A DNA stretch of 64,000 bases from assembly GCA_031404815.1 (NCBI GenBank), contig JANNIH010000125.1, positions 11,290-75,289 of the forward strand, in the 5' to 3' direction. The position numbers and the translations under genes were made by a program. Below the pieces are notes generated by a model. The model saw only the letters and a program-made list of their open reading frames with translations. It did not search any database and was not told the origin of the DNA. This stretch comes from DASYKS01 sp031404815 (GTDB taxonomy: Bacteria > Acidobacteriota > Thermoanaerobaculia > Multivoradales > UBA5704). Positions 37,318 to 46,262 of the stretch are shown one piece after another (position 1 is the stretch's first letter; each line of letters begins with the position of its first letter).

Positions 37318-39288
37318 TCAATAAGAGAGCGTCAGATTCACGAACGCGGAATAGAGAGCGCCTTTGCGCTCGTAGATGTCCGCGAAGCCTCGACCGGGCA
37401 ACAGCGCCGCGAGCCCCGCGACCACGACCGCCTGATTGTTGAGGAAGGGGCGGAAGCGCGCGCCGAGCGACAGATCCCAGCCGATCTCGCGCTCGATCGG
37501 AGCCTGGAACAGCAACGTTTCGAGCGTCTCGGTCGCGTCGAATTCCAAATAGTTGGCGGTCGCAATGACTTTCAGCTTCGGCGTCACTTCGAGATCGACG
37601 CCGGTGGTCAGCAGCCGCAGGCCGGGATTGACGAAATTCGGCTGCCCCTCCTCTTTCGAGCTGCGCAGATCGGGCAGGAGGCTGCCGCGGTTGACCAGTG
37701 TCACGCCCGTACCGCTAAGCCGAATGCCGAGCCGGTTCCAGAAACTGAAGCCGCCGCCCGCGAACGCCGGGTTGTCGAAGATCGCATCGAACCCGCGCGC
37801 GGTGCGATCCGTCGGTCGGCGGTCGCCCGAGGCGTAGAAGAAGCCGAGCCGATAGCGCCGCCAGTCGCGGTCGATCGAGACCTCCAACGCGGCCATCGCG
37901 GCGCGGATCTCCACCCGGTCGCCACGTTCCGGGTCGCGGCCGGCGATCGGATTCAGGTCGTCCTCGCCGAACACGTAATAGAGCGCGTGATCGAGGTTGA
38001 AGCGGCCAACGTGGCCGAGCCCGGCGAGCCCCAGATAGGCGGCGCGGATCTCGTGCGGGGTAAACGAGCCGGTCGGATCGGGGCGGGCGAGGAAACCGTT
38101 CTTATCGAACCGAAAGCTCGCCCCATCCCGCAGCAGATGAATCGAAGCCTGCGCAGTAAGCCCAAGCACGAAGGTATCCTGCCGATAGAAGTTTGCGACC
38201 AGAACCTGTTGGTTGCGTCGCTCGAACGTGTTCAGACCACTGTTCGTGTCTTTCTCCAGCCGATCGAACAGCGCGACGTTCCACTGCTCGCGGTTCGATC
38301 CCCGCGTGCCGAACAGGCGGACGCCGAAATTGGTGTCGGTGAACACGAAGCCGCGAAAATCGCTCGAAAACGGCTGAATCCCGGCGCGTATCGAGAGGAA
38401 GTCGAAGTTCGGCGACAGGGTCTTCAGTTTCATTTCACCGAACAGTTCTTGCAGCGCCAAGAAGCCGCGGGTGCGGGTGGTGCCGTCGCGCACGTCCGGA
38501 TTGACCACGCCGTTTTCCGCTACGCGCAGGTCGTTCAGATTCGCGACCACAGTCGCCTTGATCCGGCGGTCGATCGGTCGGAACGCCGTGTCGCCGCGGA
38601 ACAGATCGACCGAGAAGGCGACGTTCTGGTTGACGAACGACTGGCCCTCCCGGCCGAAGAATTCCGGATGCCCCGAGCGCTCTTGGGACGCGCCCGAAGG
38701 GGTCGGCAGCGTGCGCCCTTCGATCACGGTATCCGAGACCAGCGAAAGGTTCAAGAACAAATCGTCGCCGCGGAACGGAAGATCGCCTTTCCACTTGTTC
38801 TGGTGGTAGGGATCGAGCGGGCCGCGGCTCCGCTCGTCCAGTTCGTAAGGCGGCGGCACGATCCGCCAGCGATCGGTGAAGGCGGAGAAATCCCCCTCGT
38901 TGGATTCGATCGGCGGCGCGAACGGGGCGTCCCGGGGGGGAAACAGTGGCCGGCGCCGGAGCCGCCCGGAAAGCTGCACGAGGAGAGTCGCTTCCGCCGT
39001 GGCCGAACGGCCGTCCACGGCGCGTACCGCAACACGCACCTGGTGCTCGCCACCCCCGAGCGCCGCCGGCCAGGCGAGCCGGAACGCGCCGCCGGTGGCG
39101 ACTTGCGAACTGTGCGCGACGCCGTCGATGACGATCTCGACCTCCGAGCCGGCCGGCGCGTCGGTCGTGCCCACGATCTCGACTTCGGGCGTTTCGAAGA
39201 ACAGGACCGGGGCGCCGGATAGGTCGATACGGAGATCGGCGACGGCCGGCGCCGCCACGAACAGGGCGAGCACGACGAGAGAACGCAT
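37318..39288 (-). CDS. Outer-membrane beta-barrel protein with N-terminal Ig-like domain
   Basis: Two starts are possible, GTG 39291 and ATG 39288; I chose the ATG, which shares one base with the upstream stop (TGATG). The 656-residue product has a signal peptide (ending near A-V-A-D). Residues 25-108 look like an Ig-like beta-sandwich (V-E-I-V-I-D-G-V-A-H, H-Q-V-R-V-A-V). From about 150 on there are many amphipathic strands, ending N-L-T-L-S-Y, an aromatic barrel terminus. No Cys pair of MtrB type was seen. Encoded between cytochromes, it may be the porin of a porin-cytochrome conduit or a solute porin. Confidence 0.72.
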   Translation of the reverse strand: MRSLVVLALFVAAPAVADLRIDLSGAPVLFFETPEVEIVGTTDAPAGSEVEIVIDGVAHSSQVATGGAFRLAWPAALGGGEHQVRVAVRAVDGRSATAEATLLVQLSGRLRRRPLFPPRDAPFAPPIESNEGDFSAFTDRWRIVPPPYELDERSRGPLDPYHQNKWKGDLPFRGDDLFLNLSLVSDTVIEGRTLPTPSGASQERSGHPEFFGREGQSFVNQNVAFSVDLFRGDTAFRPIDRRIKATVVANLNDLRVAENGVVNPDVRDGTTRTRGFLALQELFGEMKLKTLSPNFDFLSIRAGIQPFSSDFRGFVFTDTNFGVRLFGTRGSNREQWNVALFDRLEKDTNSGLNTFERRNQQVLVANFYRQDTFVLGLTAQASIHLLRDGASFRFDKNGFLARPDPTGSFTPHEIRAAYLGLAGLGHVGRFNLDHALYYVFGEDDLNPIAGRDPERGDRVEIRAAMAALEVSIDRDWRRYRLGFFYASGDRRPTDRTARGFDAIFDNPAFAGGGFSFWNRLGIRLSGTGVTLVNRGSLLPDLRSSKEEGQPNFVNPGLRLLTTGVDLEVTPKLKVIATANYLEFDATETLETLLFQAPIEREIGWDLSLGARFRPFLNNQAVVVAGLAALLPGRGFADIYERKGALYSAFVNLTLSY

Positions 39289-40982
39289 CACCGCTCCGGA
39301 TTCCTCGGGAATTTCAAGAACGGCAGACGCGCACCCCAGATCTTCACCCGATCGGCCCAGATCGCCTCGGGTGGCAGGAAGCCTTGGGCACCGAGGAACG
39401 AGACGTAATCATCCTGCTCCACCCCGTCGCCCGAGATGCCGAGGCCCCCGACCAGCACGCCACTTTTGTAGAGCGGAATGCTCCCCGCGAAGAAGACGAT
39501 GCCGTTCTGGTTCGGGTTCGGCGCCTGACTCCCCTGCGTACAGGGGTGGAGGAGGTCGTTCTGGTAGAGCCCCAGGAACGGACCCGGGCCGCTGCCGTCG
39601 ATGCCCGGCGGATAGAGATGTTGGGCGACGAAGTTGATCGTCCGATTGGACACCGCCCGCCCGGCGACCCCTGGCAGATCGGCCGCGGCCTCCGGGCCGC
39701 CCGCGCTGAAATAGACGACGTTTCTCGCCTTGGCTACTGCGACATCGAGCGAGAAGACGGTCGCGTCCGGCATGCGATGGAGCGCCAGGATGCGGCCGTC
39801 GAGATCGGCGACGGCGATCACCATCCGCGTCCGGGAGCCGAGCGGCAGACGGATCGCCGCCCGCGTGCGGTTGGCCCCGGCGATCGCCTGCGCGACGATT
39901 TGCGCGACGTCCCCCTGGGCGAGCCCGCCTCCCGAACTCCCGGCGGTCACAGCGATCAAATCCCCCTCCGGCGCGCACTCGCCCGCCGAGAGCGGCACGA
40001 CGGCGAACCCGCCGATCGAGTTGCCGGGCGAGACCCCCGCGGGCATCGTGCGCTGCTCGACGAACGGCAGGCGAATCCCGTCGAGGAAGATCTCACCCGC
40101 GGGAGGTGCGAACGCTCCGGAGAGGCTTCTATAGGCGGCGAATTCTGATGCGGGGCCGGGAGCCGAGGTCGCGACCCCGATGCCGCCCACGACCTTGCCC
40201 GCGCGGAACAGAGGGAAGCCGCCGCCATCGACCGCCGCGCCGTCCAGATCCTCGGCGACCGAATCGAGCCGCGGGGTCTTGCCCGTCACCGGACCGGTGC
40301 CGCAACCGATGACAAATCCCCCTACCTGACAGGACCCTCCGGCGAAGCGGCGCGCGGGCGGCACCGATTTGCCGGGCAGGTAGGTGACGTTCAACGCGCA
40401 GCCGCGGTTGGTGTTCTCGATGCCGTAGAGCGCCGCGTTCGCCGTCCGGGCGATGCCTGCGGGAAAATGCAGGCCGGAAATGAACCGCACGGTGCGCGAC
40501 GAAAGCGGCGCCTGGTGGTTGGAAAAGAACGCCCCGGTGCGTGCGAGACCGATCGCGCGATCGTCGAGGAAGGCGGAGCCCGACGGCCGGCGGAACAGGG
40601 CGAGCACGTTGCCCACGCGATCGACGACGGCCACGGTCATCGGGCTCTCGCCGAGCGCCATCGCGGAGCGAAGCGCCAGCCCCTGCGCCTCGATTCCATC
40701 GAGTGGCACACTGCCGTCCGGACAGGTCGCCGCGGGAAGGAAGATCGGATCGGCCGGGGGCGGGTCGTCCGCAGGCGGGTTGTCCGGCGGAGGGTCGTCC
40801 GGAGGACCTCCCGGCGGCGGGTCGGGATCGGGTCCCGGATCACCATGCCCCGGGCGAGGCTGCGGATCGGGGCGCTCGTCCTGCGCTGCGGACCGCCCGA
40901 GCGGGGCGAGTGCCAGCAGAATCAAGAGCCCGCCGGTCAGGACCAACCTCCAGCAGCGCGCACCATGCGCCGTCGGTTTCAT
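39288..40982 (-). CDS. Exported protein with two GlcG/HbpS-like domains
   Basis: The 564-residue protein has a signal peptide (residues 1-34), then a Pro/Asp-rich linker (about 35-80) built from repeated D-P-P-P units. Two similar halves follow (about 90-310 and 330-560). Both have the GlcG/HbpS (PF03928-like) pattern: M-T-V-A-V-V-D-R-V-G-N-V-L-A-L-F-R and M-V-I-A-V-A-D-L-D-G-R-I-L-A-L-H-R, an early A-x-A-K-A-R or A-I-G-L-A-R segment, and an end with I-P-L-Y-x-x-G-x-L-V-G-G-L-G-I or F-P-L-F-R-x-G-K-V-V-G-G-I-G-V. HbpS-type proteins bind haem or corrinoids. Here it may handle haem or sense redox for the cytochrome operon; that is inference. Confidence 0.78.
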   Translation of the reverse strand: MKPTAHGARCWRLVLTGGLLILLALAPLGRSAAQDERPDPQPRPGHGDPGPDPDPPPGGPPDDPPPDNPPADDPPPADPIFLPAATCPDGSVPLDGIEAQGLALRSAMALGESPMTVAVVDRVGNVLALFRRPSGSAFLDDRAIGLARTGAFFSNHQAPLSSRTVRFISGLHFPAGIARTANAALYGIENTNRGCALNVTYLPGKSVPPARRFAGGSCQVGGFVIGCGTGPVTGKTPRLDSVAEDLDGAAVDGGGFPLFRAGKVVGGIGVATSAPGPASEFAAYRSLSGAFAPPAGEIFLDGIRLPFVEQRTMPAGVSPGNSIGGFAVVPLSAGECAPEGDLIAVTAGSSGGGLAQGDVAQIVAQAIAGANRTRAAIRLPLGSRTRMVIAVADLDGRILALHRMPDATVFSLDVAVAKARNVVYFSAGGPEAAADLPGVAGRAVSNRTINFVAQHLYPPGIDGSGPGPFLGLYQNDLLHPCTQGSQAPNPNQNGIVFFAGSIPLYKSGVLVGGLGISGDGVEQDDYVSFLGAQGFLPPEAIWADRVKIWGARLPFLKFPRNPER

Positions 40983-42607
40983 CGCGACCCTCCTTGTGGA
41001 GAGGTTCCGATCCTACTCCTATTCTTCGGATGGTAGCCATGGCAATTTACGCAGCCGTTGTTGGTCGCCCGGCGGGCGACGTCCCGGGGGAGCGGCCCGT
41101 CGCCGCCGTGGCAGGGGCGGCAGGTTGCGATCCCGGGCAGGAGGACGTCGGTCGCCTTCCGGCTCTCGGCCGCGCCGGCGTGGCAGTCGGCGCACTTCAA
41201 GTTCTCGCGGTGGGCCGCGTGGGTGAAGCGGGCGTGCGGCAGCCAGTCGTGCGGGATCGCGGTCGGCGCCACCCGCGGCGGCGAGCTGCGCAGGTCGATC
41301 TCGTGGCACTCGGCGCAGGCGGTGCGGAACAGGTAGATCTCGGCGTCGTTCGCCGCGCGCAAGACGCGAGGAGACACGTCGAGATCGCCGCGGGCGCCGC
41401 CTTCCAGAATCCGCGTCCGCCGTTCGAACAGAGATCGCGCCGCTTGCGGGTTCTCGGCGAAGGCGACGATCAGGAAGCGATGCACCTCTTCGGGCGGGCG
41501 ATGGGGCGCCTGCTCTTTCGGCAACCGGGAATCGAAGGTCAGCGGGTGGCAGGAGGCGCACGCCAGGTCGTAGGAGAGTTCGGGCTCGCGCCCCTCCTCG
41601 ACCCCCCGATGGCAGCTCTCGCAGCGCAGGCGTAGGACCTCTTTGGACAGCCCGCGCAGCCGTACTTTGAGATGGACTTGGTGGGAGAAGCGGAGCCGTG
41701 TCGGGTCGCGGCGCGAGGCGACCGCCTGGCCAAGCGGCAGGCGCCCCCCTGCGAGGGTGAGCGAGAAATCCGGATGGTCGTCGGCGAACGAGGTGGCGGT
41801 TCGAGCGAAGGTGAGCGCCCCTTTGGATCGCGCCCTTAGGTCGCGGTGGCAATCGACGCACGAGCGGTCCGTCACCGCGGTCAGCCGCGGCAGGTCGCGA
41901 TGTTCGAAGTGGCAGGCGCCGCAAGATCCTGCCGCGGCGAGATCCGGGTGATGGGCGGGGGCGGGCGCGCTGCCCTTGGCGCCGTGGCAGGCGCCGCACA
42001 GCGCGTCGGTCGGCCCGCGCCAGGGCGCGTGACAATAGGCGCACCCAAGGCTCGCGTGTTTCTCCGAGACCCTGCCCGGGCGAAAGGCGGTGGTCCAACC
42101 CGCGATCGGTAGGACGAGAACGGCGACCGCCGCGGCGAGGGTCAGCAGGAGCGAGAGCCAGGCCTTGTTGAATCCGCCGCGGCGCAGGCGATACGCGGCG
42201 ACGTAGTCGATCGCCGACCCGGCCGGAGCCGCCGACCCGGCGCCCGGCGCGCCGGCCGAGGCCGCCGGAGCGGCCTCCCGCTCGTGCGGCCGGATTTCCA
42301 GCTCGAGCGGCGCCCAGCGCCCGGTGATGCGCACGCCCAGGCGTACCGGTCCAATGTCGATCGCGTCGCCGTCCGCGAGGCGCCATTCGGCGACCGCCTT
42401 GCCGTTGACGTAGGTGCCGGTCAAGCTGCCCAGGTCGACGATCCGGAAGCCCGACTCCTCCTCGACGATCTCGACATGCTCGAGCGCCACGCCCGCGTCG
42501 TCGAAGCGCAGGTCGGCGTTGCTGCCCCGACCGATGCGCAGCAGGCTCCCCTCGACGCGGTTCGATGTCCGCTCGACCCCTACGACGTTGGTCAGGACGA
42601 AAGACAT
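40979..42607 (-). CDS. FHA domain fused to a membrane-anchored decahaem c-type cytochrome
   Basis: The 542-residue protein starts with a cytoplasmic FHA domain (about 1-95): I-G-R-G-S-N-A-D, then L-E-H-V-E-I and G-T-Y-V-N-G. The usual Ser of the S-x-x-H motif is Ala41 here. A Pro/Ala linker and one membrane helix (149-168) follow. The extracytoplasmic part has ten C-x-x-C-H motifs (first Cys at 189). An FHA domain normally binds phosphothreonine proteins, so this looks like a cytochrome that can be held or gated by phosphorylation on the inside. The stop overlaps the GlcG-like start (ATGA). The combination is rare in my knowledge. Confidence 0.87.
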   Translation of the reverse strand: MSFVLTNVVGVERTSNRVEGSLLRIGRGSNADLRFDDAGVALEHVEIVEEESGFRIVDLGSLTGTYVNGKAVAEWRLADGDAIDIGPVRLGVRITGRWAPLELEIRPHEREAAPAASAGAPGAGSAAPAGSAIDYVAAYRLRRGGFNKAWLSLLLTLAAAVAVLVLPIAGWTTAFRPGRVSEKHASLGCAYCHAPWRGPTDALCGACHGAKGSAPAPAHHPDLAAAGSCGACHFEHRDLPRLTAVTDRSCVDCHRDLRARSKGALTFARTATSFADDHPDFSLTLAGGRLPLGQAVASRRDPTRLRFSHQVHLKVRLRGLSKEVLRLRCESCHRGVEEGREPELSYDLACASCHPLTFDSRLPKEQAPHRPPEEVHRFLIVAFAENPQAARSLFERRTRILEGGARGDLDVSPRVLRAANDAEIYLFRTACAECHEIDLRSSPPRVAPTAIPHDWLPHARFTHAAHRENLKCADCHAGAAESRKATDVLLPGIATCRPCHGGDGPLPRDVARRATNNGCVNCHGYHPKNRSRIGTSPQGGSR

Positions 42608-42628
42608 AGGCGCGTCGCTTAGGAGCCG

Positions 42629-43465
42629 CTAGGAAAAGTAGATGACCGCGACCAGATGTGCGGCGACCAGGGCGAGGAGCGCGATCGACAGGGGAATATG
42701 GAGGAAGAGCCAGACCTCGAGCAGGTTCTTGTACCGCTGCTGGGCGACGAAGCGGCGATGGAGCGCCCGGTGCTGGCGCGCGAAGACCAACAGCCGGCGC
42801 AGGTCTTCCTGCTCCTCCCGGCCGACCCGCGCCAACAGGCCGGTCCACGCCGCCTCGCCACCCTCGCGGTCACCGCGGTCGTGCCGCCTTCCCCGGAGGA
42901 TCCGCCAGCCGGCCAGGCCGCGGGGCAGCGCCTCGGCGAGCAGTGCGCGATGGACCTCGCGAAACGGCGCCGAACGCTCGGCCGCGAGGCGCGCCATCGC
43001 CCGGGCGAGCTGGTTGAGCTGCTCGGAGATCTTGTCCGGTGGCAGGTTGGTCTCAACCTCCGAGAGGAGGCGCGGCACCTGCCGGTAGAGGAGCGCCCCC
43101 CAAATCCCGGAAAGGACCACCGCCGTCAAGACCAGGAACGCCGAGATGGCGACCTTGTCGTGGAAGCGGAAACCGGTGTGCAAGAGGACCAGGACGAACG
43201 ACAGCAGGCCGAGGTAGACGTGGATCTGGAGCCAGGTCTCCAAGCGCCCCCAACGGCTCTTGTAGCGCCGCTTGCGCACGCCGAAGAAGAGGAGAACGAG
43301 GATCGCCGCAAGCGCGAGCGCACCGTAGGTCAGACCCAAGGAGGAGCCGCCGTGGGGAAAACCGCGGCGGGCGTCGAGCGCAAAGAAAACGGCCAGGAGC
43401 ACCAGCGCGCCGAGCGCCGCGTTGCGCCAGCGAGCGCTCTCCGGAGCGGCGAAGAATACGCCCAC
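42629..43465 (-). CDS. Cytochrome-b-like membrane protein
   Basis: I chose the GTG at 43465, which shares one base with the upstream stop (TAGTG) and has GGGAGG 6 nt upstream. The 278-residue protein has about five membrane helices. Histidines suited to haem ligation sit in L-Q-I-H-V-Y-L-G and V-L-L-H-T-G-F-R-F-H (helices 3) and in W-L-F-L-H-I-P-L-S and V-A-A-H-L-V-A-V (helices near the C-terminus). A cytoplasmic loop of about 90 residues separates the two pairs. The pattern is that of a bis-His cytochrome b or ferric-reductase-like domain. It is co-translated with the FAD/ferredoxin protein, which suggests electrons pass from that protein into the membrane. Confidence 0.72.
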   Translation of the reverse strand: MGVFFAAPESARWRNAALGALVLLAVFFALDARRGFPHGGSSLGLTYGALALAAILVLLFFGVRKRRYKSRWGRLETWLQIHVYLGLLSFVLVLLHTGFRFHDKVAISAFLVLTAVVLSGIWGALLYRQVPRLLSEVETNLPPDKISEQLNQLARAMARLAAERSAPFREVHRALLAEALPRGLAGWRILRGRRHDRGDREGGEAAWTGLLARVGREEQEDLRRLLVFARQHRALHRRFVAQQRYKNLLEVWLFLHIPLSIALLALVAAHLVAVIYFS

Positions 43466-45855
43466 TAGAGACCTCCCGGGCGGAGCGTCCGCTCGTCCAC
43501 CAAGCGCCGCACCTCCTGCGGCGAATCGACCCGGATCGCCGCGCCGGTCGGGCAGCTGCGCACGCAGGCCGGACCGCCGGCCAGCTCGGCGCACAGGTCG
43601 CACTTGACCGCCAGGGTCCGCCCCACCTCGGCCGTCGTGGCCTCTGCGTCGGGGAAGAAGAGCCCGGCGAGCCAGCCGAACAGGCCGCGCTCGGGCTTCT
43701 CGTGGACCATGAAGATGTTGCCGTACGGGCAGTTCTTCTCGCAGTTGCCGCAGCCGATGCAGTTGCTGCGAATGAATACCTCGCCGCGCGGGTCGCGGCC
43801 GATCGCGTCCGGCGGGCAGTCGGTCATGCACAGCGGGTTCTCGCACTGCCAGCAGGAGTTGGGCGCGAGCAGGTTGTAGAAGCGGATGCCGGTGAGCGAA
43901 AGCCGCGCCTGGCCGTCGTCGTGGACCGATTCGCAAGCGCGGATGCAGTTGTCGCAGCGCACGCATTTGTGCTCGTCGATCACCAAGACGTCGGTGCCCA
44001 TCACCACCTCGCGGCGGATCAGGTCGGACAGGATGTCCCCCTCTTCGGGCGCGGCCTCCGCGACCAGGGCGGCGACCCGGCGCTCCTCGATCTTCTCGAC
44101 GAACCCTTCTCGCAGCTGCGGGTGGGCGGCTAAGAAGGCGTCGAAATCCTCCTTGCCGAGCCGGATCAGCTCGGTCGGAAAGATCGCGGTGACCGAGGCG
44201 GAGCGCGGCAGACCCGAGAGCAGAGCCGCCTCGCCGAAGAAGTTGCCCGCAACCAAATAGGCGAGGACGACCTCGCGCCCCGCCGACGCCTTGGACACGC
44301 TCACCATGCCGCTGCGGATCAGATAGACCGCGTCGCCCGGGTCCCCCTCGGCGAACAGCGTCTGGCCCTTGTCGACCGCCACGGTTGCCGCCTTGCCGCA
44401 GAGCGGCCAGAGCACCGCCTCGGGAACGCCTGGGAAGAGGAAGGCTTGGAACGCACGAAGCAAGAACATCAGGTCCACTAATCCCGCCGCCTCGGGCGAG
44501 GTCGCGAGCAGCTTGAGCATCGCCTTCCTGGCCACCTCGAACAGCCGCGCCTCGTCGTGGGCGAGGGCGGAGGCGTTGCGGCGCCGGCTCGAGATCAGGC
44601 TCATCTCGCCAAAGAAGTTGCCGGCGCAGAGCATGGCGACTTGCCGCTCTTCACCTTCGGCGTTGCGCACCAGGATCTCGACCTCCCCCTGCTCGATCAC
44701 CAGGAAGCTGTCGCTGTAGTCGTCCTGGCGGACGATCGTCTCGCCCGGGGCATAGGTCTTCACTTGCGTCGAGAGGAACATCTCGCGCAGCGCCTCTTCG
44801 CCCGCAGCGGAAAACAGAGGGATCGCATCGGCGAGATCGGCGAGCCGCGAGCGCACCGGGCCGCTCCAATACGGCAGGCGCTCGCGCAGCACCGCCTCAT
44901 CGGCCGGCTCGACCGGGTGGCCGAGGATGTGTTCGACCACCTCGTAGCCCTGGTTCGCGCCGAGTTTGATCAGATCGCGGCCGGTGACCGCGCCGATCAG
45001 GAACAGCCCTGGCACGCTCGATTCGTAGCGGTGGGAAAGGACCGGTCGCGCCTCGCGCCCCTCGCCGCCGAAGCGGACGCCCCACCCTTCGAGCTGCTTC
45101 CTCGGCGGCGTGCCGCCGAGCTTCAAGAACACCAGCTCGGCGGGTACGCGGAGGAGGCCCTCGGGGGTCTTGAGTTCGAGCTCGCGCGGCTCGACCTTCG
45201 CGACCGTGGTGCCGAAGTGGACGATGATCGCGCCGGTCGCCTGGCGCGAGAGGATCTCGCGCTCCAGGCTCGCTTTCGCCCGGACGATCTCGGCCGCGCG
45301 AACGATCAGCCGGACGCGGTTCTGCTCCGACAGCGCGATCGCCACCTCGAGCGCCGAGTCGCCCGCCCCGACCACCGCGAGGTCGCGGTCCGCGAATTCG
45401 TCGGGATCGATCAATCGGGGGACGACGTGCGGCAGGTCATCGCCCGGCGCGCCGAGCCGGCGCGGGTTGCCCTGGGTGCCGATCGCGAGCACGACGTTCT
45501 TCGCCTCGTACTCGTCGGTCGCGGTGCGGACGAGGAAACCGCCCTCCCGCGCCTCCAGCCCGGTCATCTCCTGGCGGAAGCGGACACTCAGGCCGCGCTC
45601 TTCGACCAGGCGCGCCCAGCCGTCGAGGATCGATTCGCGCGAGCCGGCGGCAAACGGCAGCCCGCTCCGCAACGGCACCAGCGCCGGCTCGGCCATCACG
45701 TGCTTGCGCTTCTGATAGCTCCGGATCGTGTCGGCGAGATGGTCGGCCCGTTCGAGCACGACGTAGGACAAACCGGATTCCTGCGCGCGCACCGCGGCCG
45801 AAAGCCCGGCGGGCCCAGAACCCACGATGACCAGCTCCAACGAATGACGGGTCAC
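43465..45855 (-). CDS. FAD/NAD(P)-oxidoreductase fused to two cyclic-nucleotide-binding domains and a ferredoxin
   Basis: The 796-residue protein starts at a GTG. Residues 1-320 are a thioredoxin-reductase-like FAD/NAD(P) domain (G-S-G-P-A-G at 12-17; V-V-G-A-G-D-S-A for the second nucleotide). The redox C-x-x-C of true thioredoxin reductase is not seen. Residues about 340-450 and 465-590 are cNMP-binding domains with phosphate-binding motifs F-F-G-E-M-S-L-I and F-F-G-E-A-A-L-L-S-G-L-P-R-S-A-S, both intact. The last 175 residues carry four 4Fe-4S motifs (C-V-R-C-D-N-C, C-W-Q-C-E-N-P-L-C, C-I-G-C-G-N-C, C-D-L-C-A-E-L) as in DmsB/HybA-type proteins. It is first in the operon and would feed electrons from NAD(P)H, perhaps under cAMP control. 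Confidence 0.9.
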   Translation of the reverse strand: MTRHSLELVIVGSGPAGLSAAVRAQESGLSYVVLERADHLADTIRSYQKRKHVMAEPALVPLRSGLPFAAGSRESILDGWARLVEERGLSVRFRQEMTGLEAREGGFLVRTATDEYEAKNVVLAIGTQGNPRRLGAPGDDLPHVVPRLIDPDEFADRDLAVVGAGDSALEVAIALSEQNRVRLIVRAAEIVRAKASLEREILSRQATGAIIVHFGTTVAKVEPRELELKTPEGLLRVPAELVFLKLGGTPPRKQLEGWGVRFGGEGREARPVLSHRYESSVPGLFLIGAVTGRDLIKLGANQGYEVVEHILGHPVEPADEAVLRERLPYWSGPVRSRLADLADAIPLFSAAGEEALREMFLSTQVKTYAPGETIVRQDDYSDSFLVIEQGEVEILVRNAEGEERQVAMLCAGNFFGEMSLISSRRRNASALAHDEARLFEVARKAMLKLLATSPEAAGLVDLMFLLRAFQAFLFPGVPEAVLWPLCGKAATVAVDKGQTLFAEGDPGDAVYLIRSGMVSVSKASAGREVVLAYLVAGNFFGEAALLSGLPRSASVTAIFPTELIRLGKEDFDAFLAAHPQLREGFVEKIEERRVAALVAEAAPEEGDILSDLIRREVVMGTDVLVIDEHKCVRCDNCIRACESVHDDGQARLSLTGIRFYNLLAPNSCWQCENPLCMTDCPPDAIGRDPRGEVFIRSNCIGCGNCEKNCPYGNIFMVHEKPERGLFGWLAGLFFPDAEATTAEVGRTLAVKCDLCAELAGGPACVRSCPTGAAIRVDSPQEVRRLVDERTLRPGGL

Positions 45856-46027
45856 GGCTCCCCGTGCGCGCTAGCGCTCTACTTCCCGAAGTTGCATTCG
45901 AGCTTGATTAGCTATTCTCCCGCCGCGCACCGGCGGGTGTCAAGGCGACGGCCCAACCAACCGGTTGGCTCCGGCACTCGGAGCCCGCCTTGCCTAGGGT
46001 CTTCGCCGCAGGGTGAACATTTCTGAC

Positions 46028-46141
46028 CAGGAGATTTCCAACCGCAAGAGAGCCGCCGCAAGGCACGGCAGCAACTACTGCTAGGACCCGATCCGGAACA
46101 CGAGGCGGCGTGCCGAGAGCCCAAGAACCGAACCCCACGCC
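46028..46141 (+). pseudogene. Decayed 3' end and terminator of a third precursor-peptide gene
   Basis: No intact gene lies at 45856-46262. A short in-frame tail (G-S-N-Y-C then TAG at 46082-46084) is followed by bases that match the downstream flank of the 24293 gene at about 24 of 32 positions (blocks 46079-46113 and 24488-24522). A stem of the same CGGCGTG type follows in both. This looks like the surviving end of a lost paralogue. The leader-coding part is not recognisable. The rest of this 407-nt gap shows only the divergent promoter region. Confidence 0.45.
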
Positions 46142-46262
46142 CCGGCCGCCCATCCTGTCTCCAATCCACCTCTCTCAAACACCACCATAGTGAAGGTGGA
46201 CCGCGGGGCACGACACAGCACGCGGAATCGGCATCCGTGGACAACCACGAGAGGAGGCTCTA

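Noticed and set aside
30031..45855. Known Mtr/Omc porin-cytochrome operon or nitrite reductase operon
   Set aside because: No MtrA/MtrB or NrfA-like motifs (such as CxxCK) were seen, and the regulators fused here are not part of those systems; a specific name would be a guess.
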